Origin: a virus
IMG/VR virus record: IMGVR_UViG_3300022745_000063
Coordinates: 1 to 42,499 of that record
Direction: 5' to 3' (one strand)
DNA: 42,499 bases
Shown piece by piece: positions 1 to 8,762 of this stretch (position 1 is its first letter; the number at the start of each line of letters is the position of its first letter). The notes under the pieces were generated by a model, which saw only the letters and a list, made by a program, of their open reading frames with translations, was not told the origin of the DNA and did no database searches. The translations under genes were made by a program, and so were the position numbers.

Positions 1-1
1 T

Positions 2-149
2 GGTGAATTCGGCGGTGAAGTGGGGCTAGATGTGGGGTTGTGCTAAGGGGGTTATATTTGGTTGTGGTGTTGTGGGTGGCTTATTTGTTGCGTCTGGTGC
101 TATGAATTTTGATGGTTGACGGCTGCGGGAGGGGGTTTTACACCAACTG
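2..149. repeat. Terminal direct repeat, left copy (circular overlap)
   Basis: This segment reappears at 42352-42499, offset 42,350, with a single difference: G at 23 against T at 42373. Base 1 and 42351 do not match. It is most simply the overlap of a circular or circularly permuted genome that was not trimmed. A true terminal redundancy is possible, but the lambda-type GpA terminase predicts cos ends rather than long direct repeats. The mismatch argues against a purely assembler-generated duplicate and may reflect a variant in the phage population. Confidence 0.9.
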
Positions 150-187
150 GATTTTTGCGAAATTCGGGGTGTTCTGGGAATTCCGCC

Positions 188-997
188 ATGCCGTCATTCG
201 TTCGCGTCTCTGTCGATTACAAGCAAGTCTCCGCTGGGCTGGATGACTTGGGCCGCGTGCAGCTCGACAAGGCCGTTGCGCGGTCTGTGACCAATCTGGC
301 CTTTGATGTACAGGACGCCTTGAAGAACGAAATGCTCAAGGTGTTCGATAAGCCCACGCTCTACACGATGCGCGGTGTTGTGGTGAAAAAAGCCGATCGC
401 AAAACGCAAGATGTGCTGGAGGCGCAAGCCTACTTTCAGGGCTCTGAGCAGGCGGGTGGCCGCAACCCCTACGAATATCTGCAACCGCAAGCCAATGAGC
501 GGACCTATGCGCGCTTACAGAAGAAGTGCGAATACCTGCTGACGATCAACGGCTACTTGCCGCAAGGCTGGATCACCGTGCCTGGGCGCTACATCGTCAA
601 CTCTGGAAAGTTGGACCCTTTCGGCAACATGCCCGGCAGCTACTACAAACAGATCATCCGTGAGCTGATGATCAAGAACACCAAGGGCCCACCCAAGCCG
701 CGCTTTGCCGCTGCCGTCAAGCGAACCGTGAAGATGGGCGTGGACTCCGAATTCATCGCCGTCAAACCCGGCGCAAACCAACTCGGCAAAAACGGTGGCT
801 ACCTACCATCCGGCGTGTACAAGCGCACGGGCGTGGGTGGTCGAAAGCTCCAGCAGTACCTCAAGTTTGTAGCCCGAGCCAGCTATCACCAGCGGCTCGA
901 CGTGCGCGGCGTAGCCGAACGCACCATCAAGCTCAAGTTTCAACCACGCTGGGATGAGTCGTTCGCCTTGGCCTTTGGAAAGTACATGGTGCGCTGA
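188..997 (+). CDS. Conserved phage protein, possible gpZ-like neck or tail completion protein
   Basis: A 269-residue protein; the ATG at 188 is preferred to upstream in-frame starts because the product then begins with a normal N-terminus (MPSFVRVSVDYKQ). The first 60 residues look helical (a VARSVTNLAFDVQDAL stretch), followed by a drug-like PTLYTMRG motif and a basic middle. This general shape resembles minor tail Z and neck proteins of lambda-like phages, but that is an inference and no catalytic motif is visible. The gene sits just before the small terminase and its TGA overlaps that ATG (TGATG), so the two are translationally coupled. Its place ahead of the terminase, rather than among the neck genes, is unusual. 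Confidence 0.6.
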   Translation: MPSFVRVSVDYKQVSAGLDDLGRVQLDKAVARSVTNLAFDVQDALKNEMLKVFDKPTLYTMRGVVVKKADRKTQDVLEAQAYFQGSEQAGGRNPYEYLQPQANERTYARLQKKCEYLLTINGYLPQGWITVPGRYIVNSGKLDPFGNMPGSYYKQIIRELMIKNTKGPPKPRFAAAVKRTVKMGVDSEFIAVKPGANQLGKNGGYLPSGVYKRTGVGGRKLQQYLKFVARASYHQRLDVRGVAERTIKLKFQPRWDESFALAFGKYMVR

Positions 998-1494
998 TGG
1001 AAATGCGAACCTCCTGTACCCAAGCTGAGTTTGCCGCCCTGGTGGGCGTGAGCCAGCCTGCTGTGAGCGACATGCTGGCCCGTGGCGTGATCAAGCCAGG
1101 GCAAACCACCGTCGAATGGCTGCAATCGTACTGCGCCCACCTGCGCGAACAAGCGGCCGGGCGGGGTGGTGACGGCGAACTCGCCGCCAAACGCGCCGAA
1201 GAAAGCGGCAAGCGAACGGAACTGCTAGAAATCAAGATTGCCCAGCTTCGGCGGGAAGTTGTGCCCGTGGCCGTGCTGGAGCAGATCCTCGCCCACTGTG
1301 GCCGCAACATCCGCAGCTCACTCGAAGCCCTGCCGGTGGACCTGCATCGCCTGTGCCCCGACCTTCCGCTGGAAGGCGTGAAGCTCATTGAAGACGGCAT
1401 CGCCAAAGCCTGCAACGCCACAGCCAGCATGACGCTGGCCAGCCTGGATGAGTTGAATTCTGACGGCGACGAAGAGGGTGGGCAAGCGCCATAG
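997..1494 (+). CDS. terS: Terminase small subunit, Nu1-like
   Basis: A 165-residue protein. Residues 7-30 form a winged-helix or HTH segment (QAEFAALVGVSQPAVSDML), as in the DNA-binding domain of lambda Nu1, which recognises cosB. A charged helical linker rich in Arg, Glu and Lys follows (about residues 60-90), then a C-terminal region expected to contact the large subunit. It lies directly upstream of the large terminase gene, 5 bp apart. The function follows from family and position: binding the packaging site and loading the large subunit onto concatemeric DNA. Confidence 0.88.
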   Translation: MEMRTSCTQAEFAALVGVSQPAVSDMLARGVIKPGQTTVEWLQSYCAHLREQAAGRGGDGELAAKRAEESGKRTELLEIKIAQLRREVVPVAVLEQILAHCGRNIRSSLEALPVDLHRLCPDLPLEGVKLIEDGIAKACNATASMTLASLDELNSDGDEEGGQAP

Positions 1495-1499
1495 CCACC

Positions 1500-3635
1500 A
1501 TGACCGCCACCACCTCCACTGCCCCCCAAGCCTTCTGGCAGCACCTCCCTGTGCCGCTGCGGGAGTCTTTGCGTGCGTCGGTGGCCAAGGGGTTGGAGGC
1601 TTTGCGTGTGCCTGAGCCCGTGAGCTTGTCGGTATGGGCGCATCGGCACTTTTACTTGTCGGCTGAGTCAAGCCAGCGCACGCAGCGGTGGGAGGCGTAC
1701 CCCTTTCAGATCGGGCTCATGGATGCCATGTCCGACGACGGCATCGAAGAGGTGGATTTCCAGAAAAGCGCCCGTCTGGGCTACACCAAGTGCCTGCTCG
1801 CCATGATGGGCTACACCGCCCAGCACAAGCGCCGCAATCAGGCCGTGTGGCAGCCCACCGACGACGACAGCGACGACTTCACCAAGACCGAGGTCGAGCC
1901 CATGTTGCGAGACGTACGCATCATGCGCAGCGTCTTCCCGCAGGTGCTGGCCAAGAGCAAGGTCAACACCTTGCAGCAAAAAAAGTTTCTCGGCTCCGTG
2001 CTCAAACTGCGCGGCGGCAAGAGCGCGGGCAACTTTCGCCGCCTCACCATCGCCGTGGCCATTTTGGACGAGCTCGACGGCTTCGACCAACAGGTCGAAA
2101 AATCCGGCGACCCGTGGACGCTCGCCTGGAAGCGCCTCGAAGGGGCCACCTACAAAAAGCTCATCGCAGGCACCACCCCGCGCATCAAAGGCTTCAGCCA
2201 CATCGAAGCCCGCTGCAACGCTGCCGATGTGCGCATGGCCTACCAAGTCACCTGCCCGCACTGCGAGGCCGACCACCCGCTGGTGTGGGGTGGCAAAGAG
2301 TCGCTGCACGGCATGAAGTGGTCGCACGAAGACCCTGAAAACACCGTCCACCACATCTGCCCCCACTGCCACGGCAGCATCCGCCAGTCTGACTACCTGC
2401 GCATCTGGCGCACGGGCAAGTGGGTCAGCGACTGCGGCAACTTCCAGCTCGTGCACGGCTGGTCTGACAACGGCGAACCCTGGAGCCAGTGGCAAACCGC
2501 TGCGGGTGACAAGTGCATCCCCCCGCGCCATGTCGCCTTTCACGCCTGGACGGCCTACAGCCCGCAAGCCACCTGGGCCGACATCGTGCGCGAATTCCTC
2601 AACGCCAGCGCCAAAGCCAAGACCGGCGACAAAGGCCCCCTGCAAGGATTTGTCAACGAGACGCTGGGCGAGACCTGGGAGGAAGAGGTGGACAAGGCCG
2701 ACGCCCACCAGCTCGCCAAACGCGCCGAAGCCTACTCCCTGCGCAGCGTGCCCCTGGGTGGCCTGCAACTCGCCGCTGGGGTGGACGTGCAAGACGACCG
2801 CTTCGAGATCGCTACCTGGGCCTTTGGCCGTGGCGAAGAAATGTGGCTGGTCGATTACACCGTGCTCGACGCCAACCCCGCCGACGAGCGCGACTGGAAG
2901 CGCCTCTACGACCACCTGCGCCTGCCCCTCAAGCACGCCAACGGCCCACACATCGGCATCAGCGCCGCCGCCATCGACTCCGGCGGCCACTTCACGCACC
3001 AGTGCTACAGCTTCGTGCACCAGTACGGCAACGCCACCCAAAGCCTGCGTCTGTACGCCGTCAAAGGCAGCAGCAAAAGCGGTGATCCCGTCAAAGGCCG
3101 CGCCAGCTCGCAAGACATCAACCACCGGGGCCGCGTGCTCAAGCGTGGCGTCAAGCTCTGGATGGTCGGTACCGACACCGCCAAAGACCTCTTCTTTGGC
3201 CGCCTCAAAGTCACCCAGCCCGGCGCTGGCTACGTCCACTTCAGTAAGGACCTCGCCACCGCCTTCTACAACGGCCTCACCGCCGAGGTGCGCATGCTGG
3301 CCAAAACCGCCACGGGCGACCAGTACCGTTGGGTCAAACGCGCGGCCCGCAACGAGCCGCTGGACTGCACCGTGTACGCCATCTTCTGCGCCCACATGCT
3401 CGACATCCACCGCCACACCGAGCGCCGCTGGCAACAGCTTGAGCAAGCCGTGGCCCCAGACCTGTTTGACCTGCCCGTCGAGCCCACCGTGGCAGACGGC
3501 TACCAAACCCGCCCAGCCGACGGGCAACCCCCAACACCCAACCCACAGAGGCCAGCCAATGAAGCGGCCCGCATCAACCCGGCGTCGAGCACCCACAACC
3601 CGTTTGCCCCCGCAGACTGGTTGGCCCGACTATGA
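1500..3635 (+). CDS. terL: Terminase large subunit, lambda GpA family
   Basis: A 711-residue packaging ATPase and nuclease. The motor domain carries a degenerate Walker A region typical of this family near residues 88-99 (FQKSARLGYTKCLL) and a Walker B (AILDELDG) near residue 190. A zinc ribbon follows with two CPHC pairs near residues 251 and 287. The C-terminal nuclease begins near AAGVDVQDDRFE at about residue 425. Length and domain order match GpA-type enzymes, which cut at cos and translocate DNA through the portal. The last residues (Pro-rich, about 660-711) are low complexity. The stop overlaps the next start (ATGA). Confidence 0.95.
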   Translation: MTATTSTAPQAFWQHLPVPLRESLRASVAKGLEALRVPEPVSLSVWAHRHFYLSAESSQRTQRWEAYPFQIGLMDAMSDDGIEEVDFQKSARLGYTKCLLAMMGYTAQHKRRNQAVWQPTDDDSDDFTKTEVEPMLRDVRIMRSVFPQVLAKSKVNTLQQKKFLGSVLKLRGGKSAGNFRRLTIAVAILDELDGFDQQVEKSGDPWTLAWKRLEGATYKKLIAGTTPRIKGFSHIEARCNAADVRMAYQVTCPHCEADHPLVWGGKESLHGMKWSHEDPENTVHHICPHCHGSIRQSDYLRIWRTGKWVSDCGNFQLVHGWSDNGEPWSQWQTAAGDKCIPPRHVAFHAWTAYSPQATWADIVREFLNASAKAKTGDKGPLQGFVNETLGETWEEEVDKADAHQLAKRAEAYSLRSVPLGGLQLAAGVDVQDDRFEIATWAFGRGEEMWLVDYTVLDANPADERDWKRLYDHLRLPLKHANGPHIGISAAAIDSGGHFTHQCYSFVHQYGNATQSLRLYAVKGSSKSGDPVKGRASSQDINHRGRVLKRGVKLWMVGTDTAKDLFFGRLKVTQPGAGYVHFSKDLATAFYNGLTAEVRMLAKTATGDQYRWVKRAARNEPLDCTVYAIFCAHMLDIHRHTERRWQQLEQAVAPDLFDLPVEPTVADGYQTRPADGQPPTPNPQRPANEAARINPASSTHNPFAPADWLARL

Positions 3636-3979
3636 ACCCACAAGCCTGCCAAACCACCACCACCCCAGACACCCCCATCACCCAAGCCCAGCAAGAAGAC
3701 AGCGCCATCTTGCTGCGAGGCGAATTCACCCGCATCCTCATCCAGCGCCGACCCGGCATGTGCGAAACCGAGGCCAGCGCCTTGGCGGGCGACATCGTGA
3801 GCGGCCTTCGTGAGCTGTACGGCTCGCAAAAGCTCTATGTGCCAGGGCCAGACCGCTCCGGCCTCAAAGCCGCTGTTTTGCGCGACTTCCGGGGTAACAA
3901 CCACGGCGAGGTGTGCCGCAAACACGGCATCAGCCGCGCCACCCTGTACCGCTGGATTGGCGCTCCATGCACAGCCTGA
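3632..3979 (+). CDS. Mor-family transcription activator
   Basis: A 115-residue protein. After a Thr/Pro-rich start, residues about 42-110 match the Mor/C activator pattern: helical dimerisation part, the LYVPGPDRSGL strand, then FRGNNHGEVCRKHGISRATLYRWI, the recognition HTH. In phage Mu such proteins activate middle or late promoters by binding dyad sites. Here the gene is coupled to terL (ATGA) and lies inside the morphogenesis operon. A palindromic 31-base element starts 9 bases after its stop and recurs before the capsid gene, making it a candidate binding site. Family assignment is clear; the target is inferred. Confidence 0.85.
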   Translation: MNPQACQTTTTPDTPITQAQQEDSAILLRGEFTRILIQRRPGMCETEASALAGDIVSGLRELYGSQKLYVPGPDRSGLKAAVLRDFRGNNHGEVCRKHGISRATLYRWIGAPCTA

Positions 3980-3987
3980 GCCTCCCG

Positions 3988-4018
3988 AAAGTCTCATTCT
4001 TTGCCTAGAAATGAGACA
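3988..4018 (+). promoter_or_regulatory. 31-base palindromic element, copy 1
   Basis: An exact copy of 5896-5926. It contains inverted arms GTCTCATT and AATGAGAC around an 11-base centre (3991-4017). It fills the gap between the Mor-like gene and the gpW-like gene. It could be a Mor-type activator site or an RNA stem-loop affecting mRNA processing or translation. No T-run follows, so it is not a classical terminator. Confidence 0.75.
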
Positions 4019-4040
4019 CCCGCCCGCGTAGCCTCACCCC

Positions 4041-4304
4041 ATGACCACGCTCGCCGAAGCCCAAGACATGCTTGCCCGCTACATGCAGGCCGAAAAAGAC
4101 GTTCTCGACGGCAAAGAAGTGCGCCTTGGAGGCACTGGCCTTGACCGCTGGCTCAAGATGGAGGATCTGGCCGAAATCCGCAAAGGCCGCGTCGAATGGG
4201 AAGCCCGCGTTGCGGCCTTGTCCACATCGTCCGAGATTTCCACCGCCCCCCGCATCGGCGGCATGACCTTCGGCGTGGCCCGTTTCGACGGCCCGCCCCT
4301 CTGA
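4041..4304 (+). CDS. gpW-like / DUF6148-type head-tail joining protein
   Basis: An 87-residue protein. The first 60 residues (TLAEAQDMLARYMQAEKDVL then LTRW-like and EDLAEIRKGRVEWEARV) match the two-helix gpW/DUF6148 pattern, in which a small protein closes the portal vertex after packaging. The C-terminus is a short Gly-rich tail. Its position between terminase and portal is the usual one. No strong Shine-Dalgarno (SD) sequence is visible; translation may depend on the preceding palindromic leader. Confidence 0.75.
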   Translation: MTTLAEAQDMLARYMQAEKDVLDGKEVRLGGTGLDRWLKMEDLAEIRKGRVEWEARVAALSTSSEISTAPRIGGMTFGVARFDGPPL

Positions 4305-4322
4305 CACATCGAGCGTCGCCTC

Positions 4323-5897
4323 ATGCCTGCCAACACCAGCCTGCTCAACCCCATTGATCGCCTCGTTTCGTGGTTCAACCCCCGCGCGGGCTTGCAGCGC
4401 ATGGGCGCTCGCCACGCGCTGCAAAGCATCCAGGCCCAAACCGCCCACGAAGCCGCCAAACCCAGTCGCTACCGCCAGTTTTACCAAGACGGCATGGGGC
4501 CAAACGCCATCGTCCAACAGGGTGCAGTGGCCTTGCGCGCCCAAGCTCGTCACCTGGAGCGCAACAACGACATTGCCCGTGGCATCTTGCGCACCATGGT
4601 CAACAACGTGGTGGGGGCCAACGGCATCGGCATCGAGCCGCAGCCGCGCCGTGCAGACGGCTCCATCCACGAAGACTACGCCGCAGGCCTGCGCGAACTC
4701 TGGCGCGACTGGTGCTTGCTGCCCGAAGTCACCCAAACCATGCACTTCGCCAAAGTGCAACGTGCCTTGTGCCGCGCGTGGCTGCGTGATGGTGAAGCCT
4801 TCGGCCAACACCTCACCGGCTTCATTCAGTACCTTGACCACGGCACCCGCGTGCCCTACAGCCTGGAGCTGTTTGAAGCCGACATGGTTCCAATGTGGTA
4901 CCAAGACAATGCCAGCGTCTATCAAGGTATCGAGCGCAACACTTGGGGCCGCGCCACCGGCTACTACGTGTACAAAACCAACCCCATGGACGCGCAAGGG
5001 CAGGGCATCGCCCCTGGCCTCAGCAGCCAAGACCTCAAGCGCATCGACGCGGCCCGCGTGCTGCACTTGGTCATGACAGACCGCATCGGCCAAGTGCGCG
5101 GCATCAGTGAATTTGCCAGCATCATCGGCACGCTCGAAGACATCAAAGACTACGAGCAAAGCGAACGCATCGCCGCCAAAATCAGCGCCAGCCTCACTGC
5201 CTACGTCAAGAAAAACAGCCCGGACGGATACACCGCTGCCGACGCAGCCAAAGATGCGGCGGGCAACGTAGTGGGCCGCGATATGCGTCTGTCGCCCGGA
5301 ATGATCATCGACAACCTGCAAGTTGGTGAAGAAATCGGCCTTATCGACAGCACCCGCCCAAACCCCAACGTCGTCACATTCCGCCAAGGACAACTCCGCC
5401 GTGTGGCCGCAGGCATTGGGGCCAGCTACAGCAGCATCGCAAAAAGCTACGACGGCACATACAGCGCCCAGCGCCAAGAGCTGGTCGAGCAGTGGATCAA
5501 CTACGCCGTGCTGGCCGAAGAGTTCACCGGCCAAGTCATCCAGCCCATCTGGACCAACTTTGTCAACGCAGCTCACCTCAGCGGCGTGTTGCGTACCCCA
5601 AAAGACGTGCGCCCCGGCAGCGCAAACGATGCCATGTACCTTGCCCAGAGCATGCCGTGGATCGACCCCCTCAAAGAAGCCGAGGCCTGGACTGCACTGG
5701 TCAAGGCGGGCTTTGCCAGCGAAATTGAGGTCATGCGCAAGCGCGGCGTCAACCCGCAAGACCTGCTCGACCAAACCTCTTACTGGCGCAACCTCGCCAA
5801 AGAAAAAGGGCTTGTGTTTGACAGCAACGCCGCCAACGACATTGCAAAAAATGCCCGTGTGGCATCTGACCAGCAAGCGTTGCAGCAGACTGCATAA
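4323..5897 (+). CDS. Portal protein, lambda gpB family
   Basis: A 524-residue protein with the features of the lambda portal family (PF05136): the N-terminal LNPIDRLVSWFNPRAGLQR, the conserved ARHLERNNDIARGILRTMV helix near residue 80, the CRAWLRDGEAF motif near residue 155 and the QRQELVEQW region near residue 385. Twelve copies form the channel through which the terminase packs DNA. The C-terminus is Gln-rich. The stop TAA overlaps the first base of the second palindromic element. Confidence 0.95.
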   Translation: MPANTSLLNPIDRLVSWFNPRAGLQRMGARHALQSIQAQTAHEAAKPSRYRQFYQDGMGPNAIVQQGAVALRAQARHLERNNDIARGILRTMVNNVVGANGIGIEPQPRRADGSIHEDYAAGLRELWRDWCLLPEVTQTMHFAKVQRALCRAWLRDGEAFGQHLTGFIQYLDHGTRVPYSLELFEADMVPMWYQDNASVYQGIERNTWGRATGYYVYKTNPMDAQGQGIAPGLSSQDLKRIDAARVLHLVMTDRIGQVRGISEFASIIGTLEDIKDYEQSERIAAKISASLTAYVKKNSPDGYTAADAAKDAAGNVVGRDMRLSPGMIIDNLQVGEEIGLIDSTRPNPNVVTFRQGQLRRVAAGIGASYSSIAKSYDGTYSAQRQELVEQWINYAVLAEEFTGQVIQPIWTNFVNAAHLSGVLRTPKDVRPGSANDAMYLAQSMPWIDPLKEAEAWTALVKAGFASEIEVMRKRGVNPQDLLDQTSYWRNLAKEKGLVFDSNAANDIAKNARVASDQQALQQTA

Positions 5898-5926
5898 AGT
5901 CTCATTCTTTGCCTAGAAATGAGACA
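5896..5926 (+). promoter_or_regulatory. 31-base palindromic element, copy 2, followed by a start-codon hairpin
   Basis: Identical to 3988-4018. It overlaps the portal stop codon. An ATG at 5919 lies inside the palindrome and is probably not the real start, since the same ATG in copy 1 runs into a stop after six codons. Directly after it, GCGCCCCAG and CTGGGCGC (5927-5948) can form a second hairpin ending right before the ATG at 5949. Confidence 0.75.
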
Positions 5927-5948
5927 GCGCCCCAGCCAAACTGGGCGC

Positions 5949-8078
5949 ATGAGCAAAACACCTCAAGCCTCCAAGTGGTACAGCATCCGCCAGCGCACTC
6001 CGGTGGCTGCGGCTGCCCAGGGTGTGCAGTCTGCCGCCGAAATCCGCATCTATGGTGACATTGGCGCAAGCTGGTGGGAAGACACCGTGACCGCTGCCGA
6101 CTTTGTGCGCGACTTGTCTGCCCTCACCGATGCGGCCATCAACATCCGCATCAACAGCTACGGCGGCTCCGTCACCGACGGCATCGCCATCTACAACGCC
6201 ATCAAGCGCCACAGCGCCCACATCACCATCAGCATTGACGCTGCGGCGTACTCCATTGCCAGCCTCATCGCCATGGCGGGCGACACCGTTGAAATGGCCG
6301 AGAACGCCATGCTCATGATTCACGCCCCCTGGGGCGGCGTAGCGGGCAACAGTGCCCAGTTGCGCGAATACGCCGACATGCTCGACAAGTGGGCCGAGGC
6401 CATGAGCACCAGCTATGCCGCCAAGAGCGGCCAGAGCGCATCCCATGTGCTGGCCCTTCTCACCGACGGGGTGGATCACTACTACACCGCCGCCGAGGCC
6501 AAGGCCGCTGGCTTTGTCGATTCCATCGTTGCGGCCAATCCCGAGTCCGCCACCGCCATGGCCTCGTTCGACCTCACCCGTTACCGCACAGTGCCCGCCC
6601 CGCTGGCCCAGTGCAAAGGCGCGGCAGCCGCCGCACAACCCGTGGCGCAAGCCACACCCTCACAGGAGCCCTCCATGACTCAAGCAGTCAACCAATCGGC
6701 GGCAACCGCGACCCCCGCAACCGCCACCACTGCCGCTGACGTGGCAGCCATCGAAGCCAAGGCCCGTGCCGAAGCACTGGCCCAGGACACCGCCCGCCGC
6801 GCATCCATTGCCGCATCGTTCAAGCCGCACGCCTCTGCTGCTGGCGTGGCCGAGCTGCAACGCCAATGCGAGGCAGACCACACCATCACCGCCGAAGCCG
6901 CTGGCCTCAAGCTGCTGGCTCACCTGGGTCAAGGCGCAGTGCCTGTGGCCGGAACCGTGCGCGTCGGCGACGATGGCCGCGAGCGCCAGCGCAACGACAT
7001 GACGCAAGCCATTCTGGCCCGCGCTGCCGTCGTGGTAGGAAAAGAAGGCCGCGTGCAAGTCACCTCTGCCAACCACTACCGTGGTGCCACCCTACTCGAC
7101 ATCGCCAAGGCTTGTCTTGAGCGCACTGGAACCAGCACCGCCGGCATGGACAAACTGGCCGTGGTGGCTGCTGCCTTCACCCAGTCCACCAGCGACTTCC
7201 CGCTGCTGCTGGAAAACGTCATGCACAAGACGCTGCAAGGCGCTTATGCATTGTCCCCTGACACCTGGCGCAAATTCTGCGCCGTGGGCACTGTGAGCGA
7301 CTTCCGCGCCCACAGCCGCTACCGTGTTGGCTCCATCGGCTCGCTTGATGCCAAGAACGAGCTGGGCGAATACAAGATGAAGGCCATTCCCGACGGCGAG
7401 AAAGCCAGCATCACCGCCACCACGCGCGGCAACCTCATCAACATCAGCCGTGAGGCCATCATCAACGATGACCTGGGTGCCTTCACCGGTCTGGCTGGTC
7501 AACTGGGTCGCGCTGCTGCTCGCTCCATCGAAGAGTTGGTTTACACCACGCTGGCTCTCAACAGCGGCATGGGTCCCACCCTGTCTGATGGCATCACGCT
7601 GTTCCACGCCAGCCACAACAACCTGATCGCCAGCGGTTCCGGCTCTGCGCCCACCGTCACCGGTTTCGACGCCATGCGCGTCAAGCTGGCCAGCCAGAAA
7701 GACGTGTCCGGCAATGACTATCTCGACCTGCTGCCCGCCGTCTGGCTTGGTCCCATCGGTCTGGGTGGCGCAGCTCGCGTGGTGGTCAACAGCGAGTACG
7801 ACCCCGACACCAACTCCAAGCTGCAACGCTTCAACATCGCCAAAAACGTGGTGTCGCAAGTGGTTGACACCGCTCGCCTGAGCGGCACGGCGCACTACAT
7901 GTTTGCCGACGCCAACGTGGCTCCCGTCATGGAAGTTGCTTTCCTCGACGGCAACGAAACCCCCTACCTGGAGCTGCAAAACGGCTTCGAGGTCGATGGT
8001 GCCACCTGGAAGGTGCGCCTCGATTTCGGCGTGGCCGGTGTGGACTTCCGTGGCGCTGTGCTCAACGCTGGCGCTTGA
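5949..8078 (+). CDS. ClpP-like prohead protease / major capsid protein fusion
   Basis: A 709-residue fusion when started at 5949; an ATG at 5919 would add 10 residues. Residues about 10-200 form a ClpP/S14-type protease with nucleophile Ser in AAYSIAS (about residue 102) and His in MIHAPWG (about 125). An Ala-rich, scaffold-like linker follows (about 215-330). The remainder is an HK97-fold capsid protein (DFPLLLENVMHKTL onwards). Such natural protease-capsid fusions are known in tailed phages; the protease normally matures the prohead. An internal in-frame ATG at 6675 with its own SD would yield the capsid part separately. Confidence 0.93.
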   Translation: MSKTPQASKWYSIRQRTPVAAAAQGVQSAAEIRIYGDIGASWWEDTVTAADFVRDLSALTDAAINIRINSYGGSVTDGIAIYNAIKRHSAHITISIDAAAYSIASLIAMAGDTVEMAENAMLMIHAPWGGVAGNSAQLREYADMLDKWAEAMSTSYAAKSGQSASHVLALLTDGVDHYYTAAEAKAAGFVDSIVAANPESATAMASFDLTRYRTVPAPLAQCKGAAAAAQPVAQATPSQEPSMTQAVNQSAATATPATATTAADVAAIEAKARAEALAQDTARRASIAASFKPHASAAGVAELQRQCEADHTITAEAAGLKLLAHLGQGAVPVAGTVRVGDDGRERQRNDMTQAILARAAVVVGKEGRVQVTSANHYRGATLLDIAKACLERTGTSTAGMDKLAVVAAAFTQSTSDFPLLLENVMHKTLQGAYALSPDTWRKFCAVGTVSDFRAHSRYRVGSIGSLDAKNELGEYKMKAIPDGEKASITATTRGNLINISREAIINDDLGAFTGLAGQLGRAAARSIEELVYTTLALNSGMGPTLSDGITLFHASHNNLIASGSGSAPTVTGFDAMRVKLASQKDVSGNDYLDLLPAVWLGPIGLGGAARVVVNSEYDPDTNSKLQRFNIAKNVVSQVVDTARLSGTAHYMFADANVAPVMEVAFLDGNETPYLELQNGFEVDGATWKVRLDFGVAGVDFRGAVLNAGA
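6664..6677 (+). promoter_or_regulatory. Internal ribosome binding site and start for free capsid protein
   Basis: Inside the fusion gene an AGGAG (6664-6668) stands six bases before an in-frame ATG at 6675. Initiation here gives a 467-residue product consisting of linker plus capsid domain without the protease. This resembles nested starts such as lambda Nu3 within C and would allow many capsid subunits per protease. Its use is inferred from sequence only. Confidence 0.6.
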
Positions 8079-8109
8079 TGCGGTCTGAACGATTGAAAGG
8101 AACATCATC

Positions 8110-8445
8110 ATGACCACCAAATACAAAACCGAAGGCTGCGTGATCGACTACACCGCCGGTTCCGACCTCGCCAGCGGCGCGGTCGTTGTCGTCGGCACCA
8201 AAGTCGGCGTGTGTCTCACCAGCATTGCCAACGGTGCCCAAGGCTCTGTGCAGATTGCTGGCGTGTTCACGCTGGCCAAGCTGGCGGGCGACACCATCGC
8301 CCAGTGCGCCAATGTGTACTGGGACACCACCAACAGCCGCATCACCACCACCGCCAGCGGCAACACCCTGGCTGGCGTGGCTTATGCCGCCGCTGCCAAC
8401 GGTGCCACCACTGTGGACGTGTTGCTCAACGGCGTGAGCTGCTGA
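8110..8445 (+). CDS. DUF2190-type capsid decoration protein
   Basis: A 111-residue beta-rich protein (YKTEGCVIDYTAGSDLASG, VGVCLTSIANG, AGVFTLAKLAGD, VYWDTTNSRITTTA). These are hallmark segments of DUF2190 proteins, which are small capsid decoration or stabilising proteins next to the major capsid gene. A good SD (AAAGGA) lies ahead of the ATG. It follows the capsid gene by 31 bases. Confidence 0.85.
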   Translation: MTTKYKTEGCVIDYTAGSDLASGAVVVVGTKVGVCLTSIANGAQGSVQIAGVFTLAKLAGDTIAQCANVYWDTTNSRITTTASGNTLAGVAYAAAANGATTVDVLLNGVSC

Positions 8446-8468
8446 GCCATCTGCACCCGGCCCGCACC

Positions 8469-8762
8469 ATGACCTTCGACACCGCACTCGCCCGAGTCAA
8501 TGCCCGCGCCTTGTCGCGCTTTGGCTCGGCCTGTGTGTTGGCTGGGGTTGCGGTGCAGGCCGATTTCGTTTCTGCCCACCAGCAGAGCGACTTGAATGGC
8601 GTTGCCATCAGTGCCAACGCCATTCAAGCCGTTTTGTCGTCGTCCGACGTGCCCACCGCTGTGGTGGGCCTGCCCTTTGTGCATGGGTCTGACACCTACA
8701 CCGTGCTTGATGCCCAGCCAGACGGCTACGGCCTCACCACCCTCATCTTGGAGGTGGCATGA
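8469..8762 (+). CDS. Head-tail attachment protein, FII-like
   Basis: A 97-residue protein started at the ATG at 8469. It has a short helix (FDTALARVNARALSRFG) then beta segments and the ending TVLDAQPDGYGLTTLILE. The pattern and size match the lambda FII / Gifsy head-tail joining group, which forms the connector ring beneath the portal. It overlaps the next gene by ATGA. Function is inferred from size, fold pattern and position. Confidence 0.65.
   Translation: MTFDTALARVNARALSRFGSACVLAGVAVQADFVSAHQQSDLNGVAISANAIQAVLSSSDVPTAVVGLPFVHGSDTYTVLDAQPDGYGLTTLILEVA

Noticed and set aside
5919-5948. ATG 5919 as start of the protease-capsid fusion
   Set aside because: This ATG is part of the 31-base palindrome; in the other copy it opens a six-codon frame only. 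ATG 5949 is preferred.
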